From assembly GCF_026627925.1 (NCBI RefSeq), contig NZ_JAPNLE010000005.1:40191-104190 (forward strand): DNA of 64,000 nucleotides. The letters are read 5' to 3'. Shown one piece after another: positions 47,001-54,279 of this stretch. Positions within the stretch are counted from its first letter, which is position 1, and each line of letters opens with the position of its first letter. Position numbers and translations under genes: made by a program. This DNA is from Cupriavidus sp. D39. Its GTDB lineage: Bacteria > Pseudomonadota > Gammaproteobacteria > Burkholderiales > Burkholderiaceae. The notes below the pieces were generated by a model, which was given only the letters and a program-made list of their open reading frames with translations, had not been told where the DNA came from and searched no databases.

Positions 47001-47255
47001 ATGCTGCCTCATACCGTTCTCAATCTTAGCCTCCACCCGTCAGACCACGAGCATTTGCTCGAGGCGGCCAACGCCGCAGGCTACTCTTTGGATGAATATG
47101 CGCGCTTAGTGCTGCATAGGGCCAGTACCGCGACTCTCGAACTTGTCCAGCAACCCCGAAAGGAGACGAATCGTTCCCCCGATGAGCAGGCAGCCGTTGA
47201 GCCGTCTGTGCGAAATCTGCACGACCTGCTATCCTTGGTGCACAAGTACACTTAA
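47001..47255 (+). CDS. small ribbon-helix-helix-like protein
   Basis: 84 residues. N-terminal half (NLSLHPSDHEHLLEAANAAG, YSLDEYARLVLHRA) has the strand-helix-helix pattern of DUF1778/CopG-type DNA-binding antitoxins. The C-terminal half is unstructured. It reads divergently from the DUF2188-ligase operon and is followed nine bases later by a second small regulator. No partner toxin is adjacent. Confidence 0.5.
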   Translation: MLPHTVLNLSLHPSDHEHLLEAANAAGYSLDEYARLVLHRASTATLELVQQPRKETNRSPDEQAAVEPSVRNLHDLLSLVHKYT

Positions 47256-47264
47256 TTTGAATCT

Positions 47265-47498
47265 ATGGCGGCACAGAAAGACAACGGCGAACTCCTGCGT
47301 GAACTGATTGCGCAGGCCCAACTTACGCAGGAAGAGGCACTGACGCTTGTCAACGAAGGGCAGGCTTTTCCGATAGCCCTGTCCACCTGGAAGTCATATC
47401 TCGCGGCGCAAAATAGCCGCCGCCGGCGCAATTGTCCTGAGGTGGTAATTAGGCACGCTGAGCGGGTTCTGAGTGCCTCTGGCGCCACAACAGAATAA
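47265..47498 (+). CDS. small helix-turn-helix protein
   Basis: 77 residues. ELLRELIAQAQLTQEEALTL and GQAFPIALSTWKSYLAAQNS suggest a helix-turn-helix domain with a basic patch (SRRRRN). In its genomic setting it is a candidate repressor for the GTGCAC-type promoters in the next 13 kb (inference only). Precedes a perfect copy of the TTTCCAACGTTGGAAA operator. Confidence 0.5.
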   Translation: MAAQKDNGELLRELIAQAQLTQEEALTLVNEGQAFPIALSTWKSYLAAQNSRRRRNCPEVVIRHAERVLSASGATTE

Positions 47499-47513
47499 GT
47501 GCCTGTTTGGCCA

Positions 47514-47529
47514 TTTCCAACGTTGGAAA
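47514..47529. promoter_or_regulatory. perfect operator TTTCCAACGTTGGAAA
   Basis: A 16-base perfect palindrome (18 with flanking A/T), ~105 bases before the nucleotidyltransferase toxin pair. Confidence 0.7.
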
Positions 47530-47634
47530 TAGGGCTATCGCAGAACTCTGTCCGCGGCCCTCGCTCCAACAGGTACCTGGCTTCGATTAGACAAACTAGG
47601 TCGGCTTTGCCATACTCTGAATAGAGTGAAAATC

Positions 47635-47835
47635 ATGGTCACGTTAGCTCAATACCCTCAACTGCGAATGCTGGTCTGGAATCGTCCCGGTACAACCCGC
47701 GTGGATGATCGGGAAGCGTTCGCCCTCTATGAGGCTAATTGGCGACATGTGGATCAACAGCACATGACCCGTCCTGAGCGCGACCTTGTTCGCCGGCTGA
47801 CCAATCAATTCGGAAACGGGGTCCTTCTTGTTTAA
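47635..47835 (+). CDS. probable antitoxin partner of the nucleotidyltransferase
   Basis: 66 residues from ATG (a GTG three codons earlier is possible). Contains LVWNRPGTTRVDDREAFALY, then ANWRHVDQQHMTRPERDLVR and GVLLV at the end. Its stop overlaps the TTG start of the next gene by eight bases. A short gene of this type directly before AbiEii-like nucleotidyltransferases is a recurring arrangement, so it is probably the cognate neutraliser. This is inferred from context, not from a recognised domain. Confidence 0.55.
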   Translation: MVTLAQYPQLRMLVWNRPGTTRVDDREAFALYEANWRHVDQQHMTRPERDLVRRLTNQFGNGVLLV

Positions 47836-48853
47836 TCGAGAACATCACCAGCGGATCGCTAAACTTCTGTCCCAACTCGACGGTTCATTTTTGCGAGAAT
47901 GCGATACTTATTTTGGTGGCGGAACGGCTATTGTTCTTTCTCCGGGGGCCGATGAGTATCGCGAATCGGTCGACGTAGACTTTATGGTCGGTTCCTCCGA
48001 GGGCTATCGGAAGCTTCGAGAAGCCATCCGCGAAAACGAAGGGCTCCAAGGCGTTGCCGCGCAGGGTCAAAGAATTGAATTGCTACGCGATGTGCGGACC
48101 GACCAATATGGCGTCCGGACGTTTGCATCGATCGATGGCGTTCCTCTCAAGATCGAATTCGTTCATGAGGCGCGTATCAAGGTTGTTGGGGCGCCAAGCC
48201 CCCTGATGGGCGTGCCGGTCCTCTCGCGGGAAGACATGTATGCGGAGAAATTGCTCGCCAACGACGACCGCCAAGGCGACATCCAAAGCATGTATCGGGA
48301 CATCATCGACCTAGGCATGATGGTGGAGAAGTGGGGAAGTATCCCCACTGCAGCCGTCGAGAAGGCGATGGGCGCCTATGGGCAAGCCATCATTTCCTCA
48401 TTCGCGAAGGCCACGGAGAAGCTCTCTAGCGATCGGCCATTGATGCTGGAGTGCCTCTCCAAGATGAAGATGGCGGATGACCTCGCGGATCGCATCCCGG
48501 CGTTGCTTCAGGCCGAGCTCCTGCGCCTCCAACCGGAGCGTGAGCGGATTGCTCCACCGCCGCCGGCGGACGAGCTCATTGCCGCGTCACCCGACCTTCA
48601 GCAGTTTCTGGCCACCACGAGCCGGAGTGTCCAGCAGGGCAATTACGAATCCGGCCAATATGCGGGTCGCATCCTGTGGGGCAATGACAAGTGCTGCGTC
48701 CAGGATCTCGGACGCAACACCGTCGTTATCCACCCCACAGAGCATTGGCATGCTTCCCCGCCAGTTGGCACCTATGTCAAGGTGAAATACCAACACACCA
48801 TTGCCGATTGGAAGGCAGTCGACCGGGACTCGGACCGCTCCCACACTCGCTAG
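47828..48853 (+). CDS. AbiEii-like nucleotidyltransferase toxin with C-terminal KfrB domain
   Basis: TTG start, translationally coupled to the upstream gene. 341 residues. Residues ~28-50 contain the polymerase-beta-like nucleotidyltransferase motif (YFGGGTAIVLSPGADEYRES then VDVDFMVG, with GG and D-x-D). VPVLSREDMYAEKLLANDDR resembles the second AbiEii motif. Residues ~275-325 are KfrB (GQYAGRILWGNDKCCVQDLG, RNTVVIHPTE, YVKVKYQHT). AbiEii toxins transfer nucleotides to tRNA or other targets. Fusion of one to KfrB is unusual and ties it to the element's transfer proteins. Confidence 0.82.
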   Translation: MFNREHHQRIAKLLSQLDGSFLRECDTYFGGGTAIVLSPGADEYRESVDVDFMVGSSEGYRKLREAIRENEGLQGVAAQGQRIELLRDVRTDQYGVRTFASIDGVPLKIEFVHEARIKVVGAPSPLMGVPVLSREDMYAEKLLANDDRQGDIQSMYRDIIDLGMMVEKWGSIPTAAVEKAMGAYGQAIISSFAKATEKLSSDRPLMLECLSKMKMADDLADRIPALLQAELLRLQPERERIAPPPPADELIAASPDLQQFLATTSRSVQQGNYESGQYAGRILWGNDKCCVQDLGRNTVVIHPTEHWHASPPVGTYVKVKYQHTIADWKAVDRDSDRSHTR

Positions 48854-48854
48854 G

Positions 48855-48870
48855 TTTCCAACGTCAGAAA
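48855..48870. promoter_or_regulatory. operator copy TTTCCAACGTCAGAAA
   Basis: Identical to copies at 16080 and 21556. It lies between the toxin stop and the promoter at 48886. Confidence 0.65.
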
Positions 48871-48885
48871 GCCGCCCGCTAGGAA

Positions 48886-48915
48886 TTGACAGAAGTGCAC
48901 AAGTGCACCTAACAT
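48886..48915 (+). promoter_or_regulatory. promoter with GTGCAC-AA-GTGCAC operator
   Basis: A consensus TTGACA at 48886 and TAACAT at 48910 (18-base gap) enclose the dyad GTGCACAAGTGCAC (48895-48908). A bound repressor would block RNA polymerase. It would drive the small-gene array starting at 48977. Confidence 0.6.
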
Positions 48916-48976
48916 TGCTATTGCGCGGAAATGCGCGCGAGGAGGCACAGGCCTCCCGCTGTCAATACCACCTAGG

Positions 48977-49174
48977 ATGCAAATGACCAAAGAAGAACAG
49001 GCCGCCTACGATGCGCTCCTGAAAGGGTTGCAGCAGAAGCTCCTGAGCGTATCGAGGGCTCTGGACGACACCCCCTACGAAAGCCCCAAATACGATGAGC
49101 TCACCGCGAGTTTGACCAGAATCACCGAAAGCCTCGCAAAGCTCGATGACGTGGGCAATACCCTTCGAGGCTAA
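48977..49174 (+). CDS. small coiled-coil protein, first gene of the array
   Basis: 65 residues, almost entirely helical (EEQAAYDALLKGLQQKLLSV, ELTASLTRITESLAKLDDVG), likely a short coiled coil. An ATG two codons later is equally possible. Function unknown. The next ~170 bases (49175-49346) contain no convincing gene. Confidence 0.5.
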   Translation: MQMTKEEQAAYDALLKGLQQKLLSVSRALDDTPYESPKYDELTASLTRITESLAKLDDVGNTLRG

Positions 49175-49346
49175 CTGCACTGCGGATCGCGCGATGGATA
49201 CGACCAGATGCAAACGGCCGTATTCGCGGGACAGGAAATGATCGCGGTCGCCCCCGACCATCGTTGCTGAGGACCTGACATATCCCAACGGCCACCCCCG
49301 TGCAATTGGAGCTTGGCCTATGAGGCACGGGGCTTCCTGACTATTG

Positions 49347-49658
49347 ATGGCGCGAAGGAAAGTGCCTCGGAGTTTGCGAGTCGCGTTCTGGCGCGAAAGG
49401 CCCACGCTGCGGCAGTTGCTCGAGCCAGCGCAACGGCAGCGGAACATCTTGGCCGCCGGGCACCCGAGCGGCTGGATCACGCCGCAGGCCACGGGACCGG
49501 GCTTCGTCCAATCGCGCCGGCCCGCCGGCGTGTCGATGGTGCCGACGGCTCCGCTGTGCGCCGTGGCCGCTGCGGTCGCGCAGTTGCAGACAGAACACCG
49601 AAACCCGCTCTCGGCGGGTGTTTTTTGTCCGCTTGTCCATGCCGACAACTGGCATTGA
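49347..49658 (+). CDS. uncertain small protein running through a terminator
   Basis: 103 codons with good codon bias up to about residue 85 (MARRKVPRSLRVAFWRERPT, then GHPSGWITPQATGPGFVQSR). The last ~20 codons overlap the terminator at 49603 and the recombination-like repeat at 49636, so the true stop may have been lost by a base error or by recombination into the array. Function unknown. Confidence 0.4.
   Translation: MARRKVPRSLRVAFWRERPTLRQLLEPAQRQRNILAAGHPSGWITPQATGPGFVQSRRPAGVSMVPTAPLCAVAAAVAQLQTEHRNPLSAGVFCPLVHADNWH
49603..49626 (+). terminator. terminator at the start of repeat module A
   Basis: ACCCGC / GCGGGT stem with TCTCG loop, followed by GTTTTTT. It is followed directly by the CCATGCCGACAA repeat. 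Confidence 0.75.
49636..49654 (+). repeat. half-site copy A of the lox/dif-like repeat
   Basis: TCCATGCCGACAA followed by CTGGCA. It matches the left arm and spacer of the complete inverted repeat at 53402-53433 with one arm change. The right side is replaced by the TGAAGGAAAACGCCC element. Confidence 0.55.
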
Positions 49659-49719
49659 AGGAAAACGCCCATCGTGGGTAGCGAGAGAGCATGCCCTCAG
49701 TGGCAAAGGAGAAAGGCCG

Positions 49720-50022
49720 ATGGACGGATTCCAGAAAGAGGTGCGCATGTACCCGCGCACGCCTGACGAAGTGGCCCGCGAAACCGAGGCAGCGCGGGCT
49801 CGCGAGAGCGGCCTCCTGTATGCCGGTGCGGAGGGACTGGATACGCTCAAGGCCCACATGCGCACGCTGTACCGTGAGCGCAAGGAAGGCACGGGAGAGG
49901 GTTATGGGCACGAGTTCTTTCGGGGCATGTTGCACGGCTTGGCCCTGGCCGATGCCATGGACGCGCAGGTGAGCGTGGGTATCCACGATTTCATTAAGGT
50001 TTGGGGCTACATCACAGACTGA
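49720..50022 (+). CDS. small protein of the array
   Basis: ATG with GGAGAAAGG upstream. 100 residues, charged and helical (TPDEVARETEAARARESGLL, FFRGMLHGLALADAMDAQVS). No family recognised. First gene after repeat module A. Confidence 0.6.
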   Translation: MDGFQKEVRMYPRTPDEVARETEAARARESGLLYAGAEGLDTLKAHMRTLYRERKEGTGEGYGHEFFRGMLHGLALADAMDAQVSVGIHDFIKVWGYITD

Positions 50023-50072
50023 CCAGTTGAAGGAAAACGCCCCATCAGGGGCATCCGACCATAGGAAATGGT

Positions 50073-50375
50073 ATGGAAAATTCAGTTTCAGTGCTGCGTC
50101 AGGCTCTTCTATTCGCTGCGCTCGTTACGGTCGGGCTCCCGCTGATCGTGATGGGGCTTGTACGAATTTGGGAAGGGCCAAAGCTGGTCAAGCGCCACGC
50201 CATGATCGCCGGGCAATTGCGCCAGGTTGAACTGCGCAAGCGTGATTTGGACCGCGCCATGGTGGGCCGCCCTGTGCGGGTTCGCCTTTACGACGAATAC
50301 GGCGAGCCTATATGGGCCGAAGGCCTGGGCTGGCACGTGAGGCGACTGCAAAAAGGCTCGCTAGGTATGGTCTGA
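50073..50375 (+). CDS. small membrane protein of the array
   Basis: 100 residues with one membrane helix at ~10-30 (ALLFAALVTVGLPLIVMGLV), followed by a basic helix and a small beta-like domain (VRVRLYDEYGEPIWAEGLG). Predicted bitopic, with the C-terminus cytoplasmic by the positive-inside rule. Function unknown. ATG follows AGGAAATGGT. Confidence 0.6.
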   Translation: MENSVSVLRQALLFAALVTVGLPLIVMGLVRIWEGPKLVKRHAMIAGQLRQVELRKRDLDRAMVGRPVRVRLYDEYGEPIWAEGLGWHVRRLQKGSLGMV

Positions 50376-50415
50376 AACCTCAAACGAAAACGCCCCCAGC
50401 GGCAAGGGAGAACGC

Positions 50416-50613
50416 ATGACCGATTTGCAACGCGAAGTGCGCCGCGACATGCGCACGCGGGCCGAAATCGACGCCGAGCGCGCCGACGAGGCCAGACGCG
50501 AGCCGCGCTATTCCTACGCTGCCCTGACAACCGTGGTCGAGGCGTCGATTGGGCTCTGGAAGAAAGATGCCGACAGAGAGAGGGATTTCACCGCGAAAGG
50601 GCCGTTCCAGTAG
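50416..50613 (+). CDS. small charged protein of the array
   Basis: 65 residues, very rich in Arg, Glu and Asp (LQREVRRDMRTRAEIDAERA), helical. ATG preceded by AAGGGAGAACGC. The next 146 bases hold no clear gene; a 31-codon frame from a GTG near 50637 is possible. Confidence 0.55.
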   Translation: MTDLQREVRRDMRTRAEIDAERADEARREPRYSYAALTTVVEASIGLWKKDADRERDFTAKGPFQ

Positions 50614-50759
50614 TTCGCCCATGGCGCTGTTGAGTGTGGGGCCGGCTGACGTACAGCGACCACGCACCCGGGGACGCGGCGCGGCTTCAAGCACTGGTCG
50701 ACGCGATCAGGCCGTCCGAAGAAGAGTGAAGCACCACGACCGGACCAAGGAGGGACACG

Positions 50760-50990
50760 ATGGACCGCAGTTGGGACAAGACCGACTGGAAAGCCCGGGC
50801 GGAGCAGTTAGCCGAGCTGCTGGAGAGCTTCCGCGAGGATGCGCGGCGCTACCGGCACCTGATGTCGCTGGCGCAACCGCAGGATGATGGTTGGCGGATA
50901 GACCTGCCCGGCGACATGCCGTTCGACAAGGCCATCGACACCGATATGCAGACTCGCGCCGTCATCGCTGAGGCGCGGCGCAAGGCGTAG
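50760..50990 (+). CDS. small protein of the array
   Basis: 76 residues from ATG with AAGGAGGGA ribosome site. N-terminal coiled helix (WKARAEQLAELLESFREDAR), then DGWRIDLPGD and a helical end. The mix resembles phage-type accessory proteins, but no function can be given. Confidence 0.6.
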   Translation: MDRSWDKTDWKARAEQLAELLESFREDARRYRHLMSLAQPQDDGWRIDLPGDMPFDKAIDTDMQTRAVIAEARRKA

Positions 50991-51032
50991 GGACAGGCAG
51001 TACTGAATCGGGAGGACGGAGTGACGGTCCGG

Positions 51033-51052
51033 TTTTTCCAACGTTGGAAAAA
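51033..51052. promoter_or_regulatory. longest operator copy, perfect 20-base palindrome
   Basis: The TTTCCAACGTTGGAAA core is extended by TT and AA on either side (51033-51052). It lies between two small genes and before an AT-rich stretch (51100-51120) that probably contains a promoter for the downstream half of the array. Confidence 0.7.
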
Positions 51053-51144
51053 GTGCCGGACCACCAACGGTGCGTAAGTCTGCGGCAGCGTTGCATTAGT
51101 GGTATTTTAATATCATAATTTGACGGTGGAAGAAAAGAGCAGCC

Positions 51145-51330
51145 ATGACACCATCGCAACCGAACTTATTTCCCTCCTCTGAGCGGGACGGCTCCCGTTT
51201 CTGGGAGTGCGACGGGGACCTCTTTAGTTTGGGATTCACCGCAACTGGCCCAAGTGGACAACTCGCTAGCGGTTCGGTCTGTAAGGGCATCCTGAAAGCC
51301 GGAACCATTCGATTGACGGCAGCAAAGTGA
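51145..51330 (+). CDS. small protein of the array
   Basis: 61 residues; contains WECDGDLFSLGFTATGPSGQ. No signal peptide, membrane helix or known motif. Supported mainly by position between operator and repeat element and by an acceptable ribosome site (GGAAGAAAAGAG). Could be spurious. Confidence 0.4.
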   Translation: MTPSQPNLFPSSERDGSRFWECDGDLFSLGFTATGPSGQLASGSVCKGILKAGTIRLTAAK

Positions 51331-51412
51331 CTGAAGGAAAACGCCCCCTGTTTGTGGGGTGCAGAGACGCTGGCGGTAGCCGATAAGAGATACAGCGAAT
51401 TGTGGAGAAATC

Positions 51413-51628
51413 ATGACCCTCAAAGAATTCTGGAAGTGCTTCTATGACTCCGGCGCAGGCTTGGCCGCCCTGATTGGGCTGCTGCCATTGTTCGTTGCGC
51501 TCAACAATGTACGACGAGCCACCGAACCAGCCTGGTTAGGCGTAGGCGTTGCGCAAGTTGTGGCCAGCGTTGCCATAGTTGTGTATGGCTGCTACGTTTT
51601 GGTCCGCGGCGAACGGGACGGTTCTTAA
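51413..51628 (+). CDS. small two-helix membrane protein of the array
   Basis: 71 residues with two membrane helices (GLAALIGLLPLFVALNNV and VAQVVASVAIVVYGCYVLV), a hairpin-like inner-membrane protein. ATG preceded by GTGGAGAAATC. Followed at once by a copy of the GGAAAACGCCCC element. Confidence 0.6.
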   Translation: MTLKEFWKCFYDSGAGLAALIGLLPLFVALNNVRRATEPAWLGVGVAQVVASVAIVVYGCYVLVRGERDGS

Positions 51629-51656
51629 GGAAAACGCCCCCAAGGTTTGGAAAAAC

Positions 51657-51953
51657 ATGTCTACATTGAAACGTCATCCGGTACGCAAGCTCACCCTCCG
51701 TCTCGCGGCCCTCTGGCTGTCCGCTATCATCGGCTGGTGGGGCCTGCTGCAGTTGTGGGCTAGCCAATGCGAAGGTGCGGAGCATCTTCCGGCATCAATG
51801 GGGCTAGCTGCTGTGAGCGGCTGTGGCCTCACGGCATTTGGGCTGGTGATACTGCTGCTGGCCATTCTAGCGGGCGCCGGCGTGGCAGCCAGAATGATTA
51901 GTCATCACAGGCTCTATCGCGACTGGACCCGCCGCCAGTGGGGTCATGATTGA
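51657..51953 (+). CDS. small two-helix membrane protein of the array
   Basis: 98 residues. Two strong membrane segments (LAALWLSAIIGWWGLLQLW and ALTAFGLVILLLAILAGAGV-like), with basic ends. Its stop lies inside the next repeat element. Together with the gene at 51413 it may form a small membrane complex; no function known. Confidence 0.6.
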   Translation: MSTLKRHPVRKLTLRLAALWLSAIIGWWGLLQLWASQCEGAEHLPASMGLAAVSGCGLTAFGLVILLLAILAGAGVAARMISHHRLYRDWTRRQWGHD

Positions 51954-52054
51954 GAAAACGCCCCTATCAAAGAGCAGAGTAGATATCATGGAGACGGTGC
52001 CATTTAGATGGCGTCCCCAATACCGGTACGTGGCCGGGGCATCCTTCATACAGC

Positions 52055-52264
52055 ATGAGTTCCAATCTATACATCATTTCGAAAGCCGAGCACACCCGCC
52101 TTCAGACCGCCCTGGAAGCACTCGCAACGGCCGTCAGCGGCAATGTGAGCAAAGGCTGGAAGCCGGTCGGTAGTTTGTCCGTGACCGCCGTCCCGGTTAG
52201 TCCTGGACAAGAATATTACGTGGTCTGTCAGCCCATGCTGCGCGGCGACGATTTAGCGCAGTGA
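52055..52264 (+). CDS. DUF1737-like small protein
   Basis: 69 residues. The pattern LYIISKAEHTRLQTALEALA, then VSKGWKPVGSLSVTA and YYVVCQPML resembles DUF1737/DUF4177-like small beta-alpha-beta proteins (helix, then GW-x-P-x-G turn and strand). Directly followed by a terminator and repeat module B. Confidence 0.6.
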   Translation: MSSNLYIISKAEHTRLQTALEALATAVSGNVSKGWKPVGSLSVTAVPVSPGQEYYVVCQPMLRGDDLAQ

Positions 52265-52265
52265 C

Positions 52266-52287
52266 GCCGCCTCCGGGCGGCTTTTTT
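52266..52287 (+). terminator. terminator of repeat module B
   Basis: GCCGCC-TCCG-GGCGGC followed by six T. Confidence 0.85.
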
Positions 52288-52297
52288 GTCATTCGCC

Positions 52298-52316
52298 TCC
52301 ATGCCGATAACTGGCA
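52298..52316 (+). repeat. half-site copy B of the lox/dif-like repeat
   Basis: TCCATGCCGATAA followed by CTGGCA; the left arm is identical to the complete site at 53402. It is followed by ATGAAGGAAAACGCCCC. Confidence 0.6.
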
Positions 52317-52416
52317 ATGAAGGAAAACGCCCCAACCAGGGCAGCAAGAGAAAACGCCTCCAGCTGAGGAGCAGAGGATAACGCCCACTTCGGGCCGGCA
52401 ACCGTAGAGGAACATC

Positions 52417-52644
52417 ATGCACCTGCAGCTTGTAATCAGCCCATCGCACTTTGTTGACCGCTACGGTCGCCGGGTTCTGACTGATGGCGGTCAGCCAGGC
52501 ATGGACGGCAAAGAGGATGTCGGCTCTACCACGGAGCAATATCGCAATCTCGTGGCGGCCGCCGTCTACGCCAATTGCGAGCATCTGGACAATGCGCAGC
52601 TGGACGAGATCATCGCCTGGGTGCAGCTGTACAAGAGCAAGTGA
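52417..52644 (+). CDS. small protein of the array
   Basis: 75 residues (HLQLVISPSHFVDRYGRRVL, then NLVAAAVYANCEHLDNAQLD). Mixed strand-helix; no motif. ATG preceded by AGAGGAACATC. Three tandem variants of the AAAACGCC element lie just upstream. Confidence 0.55.
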   Translation: MHLQLVISPSHFVDRYGRRVLTDGGQPGMDGKEDVGSTTEQYRNLVAAAVYANCEHLDNAQLDEIIAWVQLYKSK

Positions 52645-52697
52645 CGTCGCCGGCGATAGACGCCACGGAAAACGCCCCAGGGGCCACAGGAGAACCG

Positions 52698-53000
52698 ATG
52701 ACGACCTATCGTTACGAGATCGACTCGCGTCCGACCGAACTGGGCGGCGGCTGGCGGCTCCGGCTGTTTGAGGATGGCCAGGAAGCCGGTGGTGGCGTGT
52801 TTCCCGCCGACCGGGAAGCCGAGCCGCAACGTGGCATGGCGTGGTTCAATGCGCTGACTGAGGCGGAGCGCGCCCGCTGGCTGGCCACGGCCAAGAGCGC
52901 GCGGCCGGTGGATGCCTGGGGCGCGTACTTGAGCCAAGAGGCATTCCAGGAAGCCCAAGAGGAGGGCGAGAACTGGGTAGCATCCCGCGCGGACGCATAG
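52698..53000 (+). CDS. small protein of the array
   Basis: 100 residues with AGGAGAACCG ribosome site. Contains YRYEIDSRPTELGGGWRLRL, FEDGQEAGGGVFP, then AWFNALTEAERARWLATAKS, a pattern met in small plasmid and ICE proteins of unknown function. Acidic, probably soluble. Confidence 0.65.
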   Translation: MTTYRYEIDSRPTELGGGWRLRLFEDGQEAGGGVFPADREAEPQRGMAWFNALTEAERARWLATAKSARPVDAWGAYLSQEAFQEAQEEGENWVASRADA

Positions 53001-53028
53001 AAGCAAAACGCCCCATTGGGAGATGAGT

Positions 53029-53352
53029 ATGGCGGAACTAGAAGGTATACCACTCGGCCTCGTGTATTGGGACTCCAGGATCCCCAGACGCATTGTTGGC
53101 ATTACACTCGATGTCGCTGGGAAAATCATAGTGGCGTCGGCAAACGGAGGCGCAGGCGCCCAGCAAAGTCAGGAGGCTGCTGCAATGCTGTCGATGGTGG
53201 CCGCAGCAATTGAACGGAAAGTGCCTATACGTCTGACAGGAAGCCTCAACCCGTACTCACCGCCAGACACGAACTACCCAAATGGGTATTTTATGATTTC
53301 CGGAATCGAGGTTTTTGGGTACAAGTGGGGCAATGAGTACCTGAGCAAATAG
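53029..53352 (+). CDS. small protein of the array
   Basis: 107 residues. The second ATG (53029) has GGGAG at correct spacing; an ATG two codons earlier is too close. Contains VGITLDVAGKIIVASANGGA, then PIRLTGSLNPYSPPD. No known family. Last gene before terminator C. Confidence 0.55.
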   Translation: MAELEGIPLGLVYWDSRIPRRIVGITLDVAGKIIVASANGGAGAQQSQEAAAMLSMVAAAIERKVPIRLTGSLNPYSPPDTNYPNGYFMISGIEVFGYKWGNEYLSK

Positions 53353-53369
53353 CGTTCATCCACCATGAT

Positions 53370-53390
53370 GCCGCCCCCGGGCGGCTTTTT
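53370..53390 (+). terminator. terminator of repeat module C
   Basis: GCCGCCC-CC-GGGCGGC followed by five T. Confidence 0.85.
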
Positions 53391-53401
53391 CGTCACCGGT
53401 G

Positions 53402-53433
53402 TCCATGCCGATAACTGCTATTATCGGCATGGA
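53402..53433. repeat. complete lox/dif-like inverted repeat, 13-6-13
   Basis: TCCATGCCGATAA (53402-53414), spacer CTGCTA (53415-53420), TTATCGGCATGGA (53421-53433): perfect 13-base arms around six bases. ATAA-N6-TTAT at the centre is the layout of XerC/XerD dif sites. Left-arm copies with a CTGGCA spacer lie at 49636 and 52298, each just after a terminator. Candidate core site for a tyrosine recombinase, possibly the one encoded at 56180. Confidence 0.5.
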
Positions 53434-53506
53434 GTTTCACGGGGCAAAAGGGGTCGGTTCCAATTTGCGCTTGGCCGAATTGCCGTGGAATCAAGGAGTT
53501 AGCGTC

Positions 53507-54214
53507 ATGGGGAGAGGCAACATGAATTGCTGGATCTGCGGCAGTCCCGCGACCTCGGCGGAACACTTGCTGAAGGCGTCCGATCTGCGCGCCTGCTTTG
53601 GGGCCGTCTCCCAGGACAAGCCGCTTTATCTTCACACCGATGCGGCGCGCAATGTCCGCAAGCGCACCGTGAAGGACCCGGCCTTCAAGTCGGACGCGCT
53701 GCTGTGCGCCCCCTGCAACAACGCCCTGAGCCAGCCCTATGACCGCGCGTGGGAGCGACTGTCCGCCGCACTGCGGGCGCATCCGAGCCTATTCCCCGGA
53801 CGACTGATTAATCTTGGCAAGGTCTTCCAGGGGCCGGCCAAGGACGCCATGCGGCATGTGCACCTGTATTTCGTCAAGGTGCTCGGTTGCAGGATTGTCG
53901 AGCACGGCATCCCGATCGACATTGGCCCGTTCGCCCAGGCCTTGCGCGCGGGCACAGCCCATCCGCATGTGCATCTGGCGATCGGCCCCGCGCCGGCGAT
54001 GCCTTACCGAAAGCGCATCGCGGGATGGTCGGAGATCCAGGGCGATGAGGAAGCGGGGCGTTGCGTCTTCGCCGCCAGCTTCTATCACGTGGGGGATGTG
54101 GCGGTGAACATCCTCTATGCGGAGCCAGGGCAACGACGCTTCGGCTTGTCGCAGGCGTGGCATCCGGATTCGACCGGGCGGCTGTTGCGCTTGGCTAACT
54201 TTGATCGGGCGTAG
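53507..54214 (+). CDS. HNH-like zinc-binding protein
   Basis: Start ATG with AAGGAG seven bases upstream (later ATG at 53522 possible). 235 residues. N-terminal CWICG...SAEHLLKASDLRACFG, then LLCAPCNNALSQPYD: two Cys-x2-Cys pairs with an H and an N, the usual ribbon of HNH-type nucleases (CxxC...EH...CxxCN). C-terminal ~130 residues have no known motif. Might be a nuclease or only a zinc-binding protein. Confidence 0.65.
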   Translation: MGRGNMNCWICGSPATSAEHLLKASDLRACFGAVSQDKPLYLHTDAARNVRKRTVKDPAFKSDALLCAPCNNALSQPYDRAWERLSAALRAHPSLFPGRLINLGKVFQGPAKDAMRHVHLYFVKVLGCRIVEHGIPIDIGPFAQALRAGTAHPHVHLAIGPAPAMPYRKRIAGWSEIQGDEEAGRCVFAASFYHVGDVAVNILYAEPGQRRFGLSQAWHPDSTGRLLRLANFDRA

Positions 54215-54279
54215 GGCTAGCCTGCACTTGGTGCGCCTGCAGGCGCGTGGGCGCCAACTTTTCTAAGAGGGACGAAACG

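Larger units (their letters stand above)
49660..53014 (+). repeat. dispersed intergenic element GGAAAACGCCCC (11 copies)
   Basis: Copies start at about 49660, 50032, 50386, 51336, 51629, 51952, 52322, 52348, 52376, 52667 and 53002. Almost every one lies just after the stop codon of a small gene and before the next start. Many continue into a short G-rich complement (for example GCCCC-ATCA-GGGGC at 50039-50052). Read on the minus strand this is a short hairpin plus GTTTTCC, like a weak terminator. On the plus strand it could stabilise or insulate each small message. Confidence 0.7.

Noticed and set aside
50637..50728. A 31-codon gene in the small-gene array (GTG near 50637)
   Set aside because: Good codon use but no clear ribosome site and too short to support. 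Mentioned only in the neighbouring entry.
49660..53014. The regularly recurring AAAACGCCCC units as a CRISPR array
   Set aside because: The units are ~12 bases, the gaps vary from ~25 to ~950 bases, and the gaps contain protein-coding genes with ribosome sites. No cas genes are seen.
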